DNA from: Proteobacteria bacterium UBA4575
Lineage (GTDB): Bacteria; Pseudomonadota; Gammaproteobacteria; UBA4575
Direction: 5' to 3'
Assembly (NCBI GenBank): GCA_002386945.1
Contig: DGKH01000078.1
Location: 18,241 to 23,876 of the forward strand
DNA: 5,636 nt
Shown in pieces: positions 1-5,636 of this stretch (position 1 is the first letter of the stretch; every line of letters starts with the position of its first letter). Below the pieces are notes generated by a model that did not search any database, was not told the DNA's origin, and saw only the letters and a list, made by a program, of their open reading frames with translations. The position numbers were made by a program, and so were the translations under genes.

Positions 1-1
1 T

Positions 2-205
2 CAACACATCCTAAAAAAAGCGATTGCACAGGGCGGCACCAGCCTACGTGATTTTGTTAACGAAGAAGGTAAGCCGGGTTACTTTAGTCAGGAACTAAAG
101 GTATACGGACGAGCAGGTGAAGCCTGTGTGAACTGCCAGAGTATTCTACTCAATCTGCGGATTAGCCAACGTAGTAGCGCTTACTGCCCAACATGCCAAC
201 ACTAA
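2..205 (+). CDS. mutM: Formamidopyrimidine-DNA glycosylase (Fpg/MutM), C-terminal part
   Basis: This is the 3' end of a gene cut by the left edge: 67 residues and a TAA stop. MutM is a bifunctional glycosylase/AP lyase that removes 8-oxoguanine and formamidopyrimidines in cytosolic base excision repair. The visible part has the family's GGTSLRDF and GKPGYFSQELKVYGR stretches, followed by a zinc finger C-x2-C-x16-C-x2-C at visible residues 42-65. Within the finger, Arg57 (in QRSSAYC) matches the conserved DNA-contacting arginine of the Fpg finger. The catalytic N-terminal proline and the helix-two-turns-helix lie outside the window; with the family near 270 residues, about 200 are missing. The gene ends in tandem stops, TAA then TAG (203-208). 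It is the only + strand gene here and converges on ggt. Endonuclease VIII (Nei) is the main alternative, but the KPGYFxQELxVYGR wording fits MutM. Confidence 0.95.
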   Translation, partial: QHILKKAIAQGGTSLRDFVNEEGKPGYFSQELKVYGRAGEACVNCQSILLNLRISQRSSAYCPTCQH

Positions 206-218
206 TAGCAGAACACGC
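206..218. other. 13-nt convergent junction between mutM and ggt
   Basis: Only 13 bases separate the mutM stop codon from the ggt stop codon on the opposite strand. I see no GC-rich hairpin followed by a T run for either direction, here or within about 60 bases on each side. Transcripts from the two sides probably overlap into the opposing gene, or end by Rho or at a weak site I cannot recognise. Confidence 0.6.
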
Positions 219-1879
219 TTAATCAAACACTAGCGCAGAGCCATGTCCTCTAGGATCGGCCGCAGCCTTTACCTTGCCACTAGGCAAGATCCATTCAATG
301 CCATGCATGTCACCATAACTGCGCTTCAACTCATTCAGCTTATGCCCTTTTGCAGCCAGTTTATTTTGCTCTAGCGTACTCAGCGCACCCAATTCAAATT
401 GAATCTCATCGGGCAAGTATTGGTGATGGAAGCGACGAGCAGCGACAATATCAGCTACTGGTAATCCTTGCGAAAAACGTAGCGCCGCTAGCGTCAGCAT
501 ACTAATAATGCGACTACCACCTGGCGTGCCAATAATCAGCAAGCGGTTCTGATCACGTATAAATAAAGGCGTCATGCTTGAGAGCATACGCTTACCGGGT
601 TGAATCTCGTTGGCCACACCACCGACCAAACCCCAGACGTTAGCTTGGTTTGGTGCTAGTGCAAAATCATCCATCTCATCGTTCAGCAAAACACCAGTCC
701 CTTCAGCGACGAAGCCGCTACCAAAGGGATAGTTGATCGACAGGGTGGCCGCCACATAATTGCCTTCACGATCTAAGATCGAAAAATGTGTAGTGTCCTC
801 ACCCTTAGCTGTCGCTGGCTTTTCTAGATCACTACTTAGACTGGCTCGCTCTGGATTAAAATCTGAAAACTTTGCCTTTGCATAATCCGCTGCCAATAGC
901 TTCTGTATCGGTACTTGAATAAACGCTGGATCACCCATATATATTGCTCGGTCACGATAGGCACGACGCATCGCCTCAACCACAAGATGAATACTTTCAG
1001 CATCATGCCTTAAAGGTATCACCTCTTGTTCTAGCATCGCTAGTATCTGTGACATGACTAAACCACCGGAAGTCGGTAACGGTGGCAGCACTAATTGTAG
1101 ATTTTTATATTCAGCCTGCAGTGGTTTGCGAACCAGCGCTTGGTATTGTTTCAGATCATCCAACTGCCAAATACCACCAGCTGCCTTCACAGCTGCTACT
1201 AAACGCTGTGCTGTTTCACCACGATAAAAATCATCGGCCCCTAGATCGGCGATACGACTGAGCGTGGCAGCTAGATCATGCTGCACGATCTTATCCTTAG
1301 CCTGCATTGCCTTCGGTGCAAAAATACGTGCGGCGGCAGGGTTCAGAACCTGTCGCCGCATCTTGAGATATTTGAGATAACGCGCGTGAGGTATAAACCC
1401 CTCTTCGGCTAAAGTGACTGCAGGCAGCACTACTTGTTGCCAGGGCAAACGGCCATAACGCTGACTGATCAACTCTAGCGCCGCAAGCATGCCAGGGATA
1501 CCTGCTGCACGCGGGCCATTGACTGAATCACTACTGATGCTGCCATCGGCATTACGATAGAGATTAGGATGTGCCGCCAATGGCGCTACTTCGCGTCCAT
1601 CGATCATTACGTCTTGCTGATCCGCCGCGCTATGCAATAACCAGAAGCCACCACCACCCAAGCCACTGCCATAAGGCTCGACCACTGCCAAGGCAAGACT
1701 GACTGCAACTGCTGCATCAAAGGCATTACCACCGGCCGCAATGATTTCTTTACCAACTTGACTAGCTAGGGGATGCGCCGTCACCACGGCCGCTTTTATG
1801 TTTTGCTCATTACCATGATCAGCCGCTTGCGCGTTGCCCATCATCAAAAAAATCAAAGCCAAAAGAATATGTTGTCGCA

Positions 1880-1880
<1 letters not shown>
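219..1880 (-). CDS. ggt: Gamma-glutamyltransferase / glutathione hydrolase precursor
   Basis: This 553-residue periplasmic N-terminal-nucleophile hydrolase cleaves the gamma-glutamyl bond of glutathione and related compounds, transferring the group to water or an amino acid. Residues 1-19 form a signal peptide: MRQH, a hydrophobic core ILLALIFLMMG, then AQA before the likely cleavage site. The precursor should cut itself before Thr363 in DTTHFS (TTHYS in E. coli), giving large and small subunits with Thr363 as nucleophile. Substrate residues are in place: Arg96 in DGREVAP, Asn383, the NDEMDDF stretch 400-406 (Glu402 as in human GGT1, where E. coli has Gln), Ser434-Ser435 in RMLSSMTP, and Gly-Gly in GTPGGSR 451-457. 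A lid-loop-like segment precedes the SSM motif, as in E. coli GGT. The precursor contains no cysteine. The ATG overlaps the ferredoxin stop by one base (TAATG), implying coupled translation. Length and ending (ADPRGHGSA) are normal for the family. Gamma-glutamyl acylases share this fold, so the preferred substrate is not certain. Confidence 0.95.
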
Positions 1881-3239
<1,359 letters not shown>

Positions 3240-3259
<20 letters not shown>

Positions 3260-4547
3260 TACCAACAATAACCGTCACTAGAGAATCTAAGTCTACGTGC
3301 TTACGAAAGGCCTGACGCACGTCTTCAACACCCACTGCTTCAATCTTTGCACTAAAGTCTGCTAAGTAGCTGAGAGGCAATTGATAGTAGCCAATCATAG
3401 AGAGATAACCCAAGACGTCTCGATTGCTATCAATACGTAATGGGAAACCACTAATAATATTGCGCTTACTTAATTCCAGCTCTGCTTCACTGGGGCCTTC
3501 TGTTTGATACTTATTCAACACATCCAGACATACTTGTAATGCCTGCTGTGCTTGATCAGCACGTGTTTGTAATCCGATCACAAAGGGACCCGGCTGCTGT
3601 AATGGCATGAAGTAACTATAAACGCTGTAAGACAGGCCACGCTTGCTACGCACTTCTTCTACTAAACGCGAGGTGAAACCACCACCGCCTAAAACATGGT
3701 TGCCGACATACAAAGAGAAATAATCTGGATCACCACGTGCAACACCTAACTGACCGATACGTACATGAGCCTGTTGCGAAGGAAAGACTATATGTTCCTG
3801 TTTGGATTTTGAGTTGGCTACTGCCACACTTTTCGGCGTAGGCTGGCCACTAGCTAATGCCTGACTAATATTTGTAGCGAGTTGCTCCGCTTTATCACGA
3901 GTAAGATCACCGACTATGGCAACAACTGCTGTGTTTGCTATGAAGTATTGTTGGTAAAATTTTTCAATATCTGAGCGTTGAATCGCCTGCACTGACTCTG
4001 CTGAACCCTGAGCAGATTGAGCATAGGGATGATCCGCATAGATCGCTGCATAAAAAGCTTTGCTAATAATGTCACTAGGACTTTGCTGACCATCTTGTAT
4101 CGCAATCAGTAAGCGATTCTTTTCACGCTCAAAATCACGCTGTGGAAAACTGGGCTTTGCAATGACCTTAAGCAGGGTATCAACTGCAGACTGAAACAGC
4201 GCTTCATCTGACAAACTACGCAGTGTAATCATTGAGCGATCCAAGCTGACACTGGTGCCGTATTGCGCCCCCACATCTTCAAAGCGTGCCGCAATAGCAT
4301 CGGCATCCATATCGGCTGCACCCTTATCTAACAGACGATGCGTTAGGGTAGCTAAGCCTGCTAAAGAACCATCACGTTCACTGCCTGCGTCTAAGGTAAT
4401 CGCCACATCGACCATAGCCAATTCATCTGAGGGTGCGAAATAGACGCGTGCGCCATTGTTTGTAGTCCATGATTGAATCTGCGGCAAGGCTGATGCGCTC
4501 TGCCATAAAATCAAGGTGCTCGCTAAAACCCCTAGCCATACTTTCAT
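3240..4547 (-). CDS. M16 family peptidase homologue, non-catalytic subunit, exported
   Basis: This 435-residue protein begins with a signal peptide: MK, hydrophobic VWLGVLASTLILW, then ASA before the likely cleavage near residue 20, so the product should be periplasmic. It has the M16 two-domain layout. Where active members carry HxxEH, this one reads GLATLTHRLLDKGA (64-77), so both histidines and the catalytic glutamate are absent at their positions. The third-ligand region also looks lost (RLLIAIQ, near 145-151). The C-terminal domain keeps a glycine-rich loop and the following helix, GGGGFTSRLVEEVRSKRGLSYSVYS (287-311), with the Arg/Tyr pattern linked to substrate binding. This matches the inactive partners of heterodimeric M16B proteases, comparable to alpha-MPP. 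The frame is open up to a GTG at 4571, but an AGGAG site and the signal peptide select the ATG at 4547. It follows the catalytic-type gene by 24 nt. Substrate is unknown. Confidence 0.92.
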
Positions 4548-4554
4548 CGTACTA

Positions 4555-4559
4555 CTCCT
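4555..4559 (-). promoter_or_regulatory. Strong Shine-Dalgarno site fixing the second M16 start
   Basis: AGGAG on the - strand ends 7 nt before the ATG at 4547. This is near-ideal spacing, and it rules against the GTG at 4571 and the ATG at 4568, which would put the site inside the coding region and add eight polar residues before the signal peptide. Confidence 0.85.
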
Positions 4560-4571
4560 ATTAATCATCAC

Positions 4572-5636
4572 TTAGCGCTCATTCTTAGCGAGCTCTGACT
4601 GCTCACTGACTGGGGTTAATACAGCGATTGTTTGCTTGTCTTCGATTAAATATTTTCGCGCCACTGCAAGTACTGCATTGGCGTCGACTTTATTAATTTC
4701 ACGACTGTAATGCTGCATGCTCTGCCAACCTAAACCTACCGTCTCTAAGGAGCCGAGGACATAGGCTTGGCGCTGAACCGAATCCAGCTGATAGGTTTCA
4801 TTTGCAACCACCTGAGCCTTCACCCGTTGTAGCTCCGCTGCACTCACCAACTCATCTTTCAACTGATCAATTTGTGCTTCGATGGCTGCTTGTAGTTGAT
4901 CAATGCTAGTGCCTGAACGCGGCGTACCATCGAATAAAAACAGCGAGTCTTGTGCCGCATATAAGCTGTAGCCTGCACCTGCGCTGGCGGCGATCTCTTG
5001 TCCACGGACTAGATGCTTGCTCAAGCGTGAACTGCGGCCACCATCTAAAATCCCAGCCAATACAGCTAAAGCATAGGCTTCAGATCGATCCTCAATGGTA
5101 TTTAATACCGGCACCTTATAGCCCATTAACAGGTAAGGCAGTTTGGCCACTGCCTTAATCTCAACCCGACGTTGCCCCACTTGTGGCGCTTCAATACGTG
5201 GCTTGTAATAGCTCACTTCACGCGCAGGTAACTGACCGTAGTATTGTTCTGCCAAACTAAAGACCTGCTTAGGATCAACATCACCCACTACCACCAAGGT
5301 CGCGTTATTCGGGGCGTAATAGCGTTGATACCAAAGACTTAAGTCCTCAACCTGCATGTTATCCAAGTCGTTCATCCAACCCACAATCGGATTGTGGTAA
5401 GCGCTACTATTAAATGCCGTGGCCATGAACTGTTCGTAGGTCAACGCATTCGGATTGTCTTCAGTACGCAGACGGCGCTCTTCTTTAACGACTTCAATTT
5501 CTTTCGCAAACTCTGCTGGGTCTAATGTCAGATGTGCCATGCGATCAGATTCCAATCGGAAACTGGTCTCTAGATGTGACGCCGCCATGACCTGAAAGTA
5601 GGCGGTATAATCTTTCCCTGTAAAGGCATTGTCGCG
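4572..5636 (-). CDS. M16 family zinc metallopeptidase, catalytic type, 5' end cut off
   Basis: The frame is open to the right edge, so the ATG at 5588 is internal: 16 codons before it (RDNAFTGKDYTAYFQV) match the family's conserved region after the zinc motif. The 354 visible residues cover the end of the first M16 domain through to the stop. The KEERR segment (visible residues 51-55) probably supplies the third zinc ligand; it usually lies about 75 residues after HxxEH, so that motif and any signal peptide should be just past the edge. Further matches are RLRTEDNPNALTYEQF, YHNPIVGWMNDL, WYQRYYAPNNATLVVVGDVDP (end of domain 1), and LDGGRSSRLSKHLVRG in domain 2. Clan ME enzymes cleave peptides or protein segments inside a closed chamber. 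The next gene, 24 nt on, encodes an inactive homologue, which suggests a heterodimer. Catalytic activity is inferred, because HxxEH itself is not visible. Confidence 0.92.
   Translation of the reverse strand, partial: RDNAFTGKDYTAYFQVMAASHLETSFRLESDRMAHLTLDPAEFAKEIEVVKEERRLRTEDNPNALTYEQFMATAFNSSAYHNPIVGWMNDLDNMQVEDLSLWYQRYYAPNNATLVVVGDVDPKQVFSLAEQYYGQLPAREVSYYKPRIEAPQVGQRRVEIKAVAKLPYLLMGYKVPVLNTIEDRSEAYALAVLAGILDGGRSSRLSKHLVRGQEIAASAGAGYSLYAAQDSLFLFDGTPRSGTSIDQLQAAIEAQIDQLKDELVSAAELQRVKAQVVANETYQLDSVQRQAYVLGSLETVGLGWQSMQHYSREINKVDANAVLAVARKYLIEDKQTIAVLTPVSEQSELAKNER

Noticed and set aside
4548..4571. Upstream GTG/ATG starts for the second M16 gene
   Set aside because: They would place the AGGAG site inside the gene and add eight residues before an otherwise standard signal peptide.
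4255..5158. Short + strand open frames opposite the M16 genes
   Set aside because: Antisense shadows; the - strand frames have conserved family motifs across the same bases.
5586..5588. ATG at 5588 as the true start of the catalytic-type M16 gene
   Set aside because: The frame stays open to the edge and the preceding 16 codons encode conserved family sequence, so the gene is truncated by the window.

Overview
The window is a compact stretch of gammaproteobacterial chromosome with moderate GC content and almost no non-coding DNA. Every gene has a recognisable housekeeping or well-known family identity. The gene order (paired M16 peptidase genes, rsmD, coaD, a 2[4Fe-4S] ferredoxin, gamma-glutamyltransferase, then mutM) resembles the arrangement I recall around mutM/coaD in Pseudomonas. 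This suggests Pseudomonadales, Cellvibrionales or relatives; that placement is inference from memory, not a search.

Layout. On the + strand, positions 2-205 are the 3' end of mutM (DNA glycosylase Fpg), cut by the left edge. All other genes lie on the - strand and read right to left. They are a catalytic-type M16 metallopeptidase whose 5' end is cut by the right edge (4572-5636), an M16 homologue without the zinc motif (3240-4547), rsmD (2657-3259), coaD (2163-2645), a ferredoxin (1880-2143) and ggt (219-1880). The junctions are a 24-nt gap, a 20-nt overlap, an 11-nt gap, a 19-nt gap and a 1-nt overlap (TAATG). This is the picture of one operon whose promoter lies beyond the right edge. mutM and ggt converge with 13 nt between their stop codons.

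How the genes relate. The two M16 proteins probably form a heterodimeric envelope protease, with one catalytic and one non-catalytic subunit. RsmD methylates 16S rRNA, CoaD makes dephospho-CoA, the ferredoxin is a cytosolic low-potential electron carrier, and GGT is a periplasmic glutathione hydrolase/transpeptidase. The operon is therefore functionally mixed. A cysteine/thiol link between GGT, CoA and Fe-S proteins can be imagined but the sequence does not show it.

Starts were refined from the longest open frames in three cases. The second M16 gene starts at 4547 (strong AGGAG site and signal peptide), rsmD at 3259 (ATG rather than an upstream TTG), and coaD at 2645 (the family N-terminus). 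I found no mobile elements, CRISPR arrays, RNA genes, broken genes or convincing undescribed system. No gene-free stretch exceeds about 25 bases.
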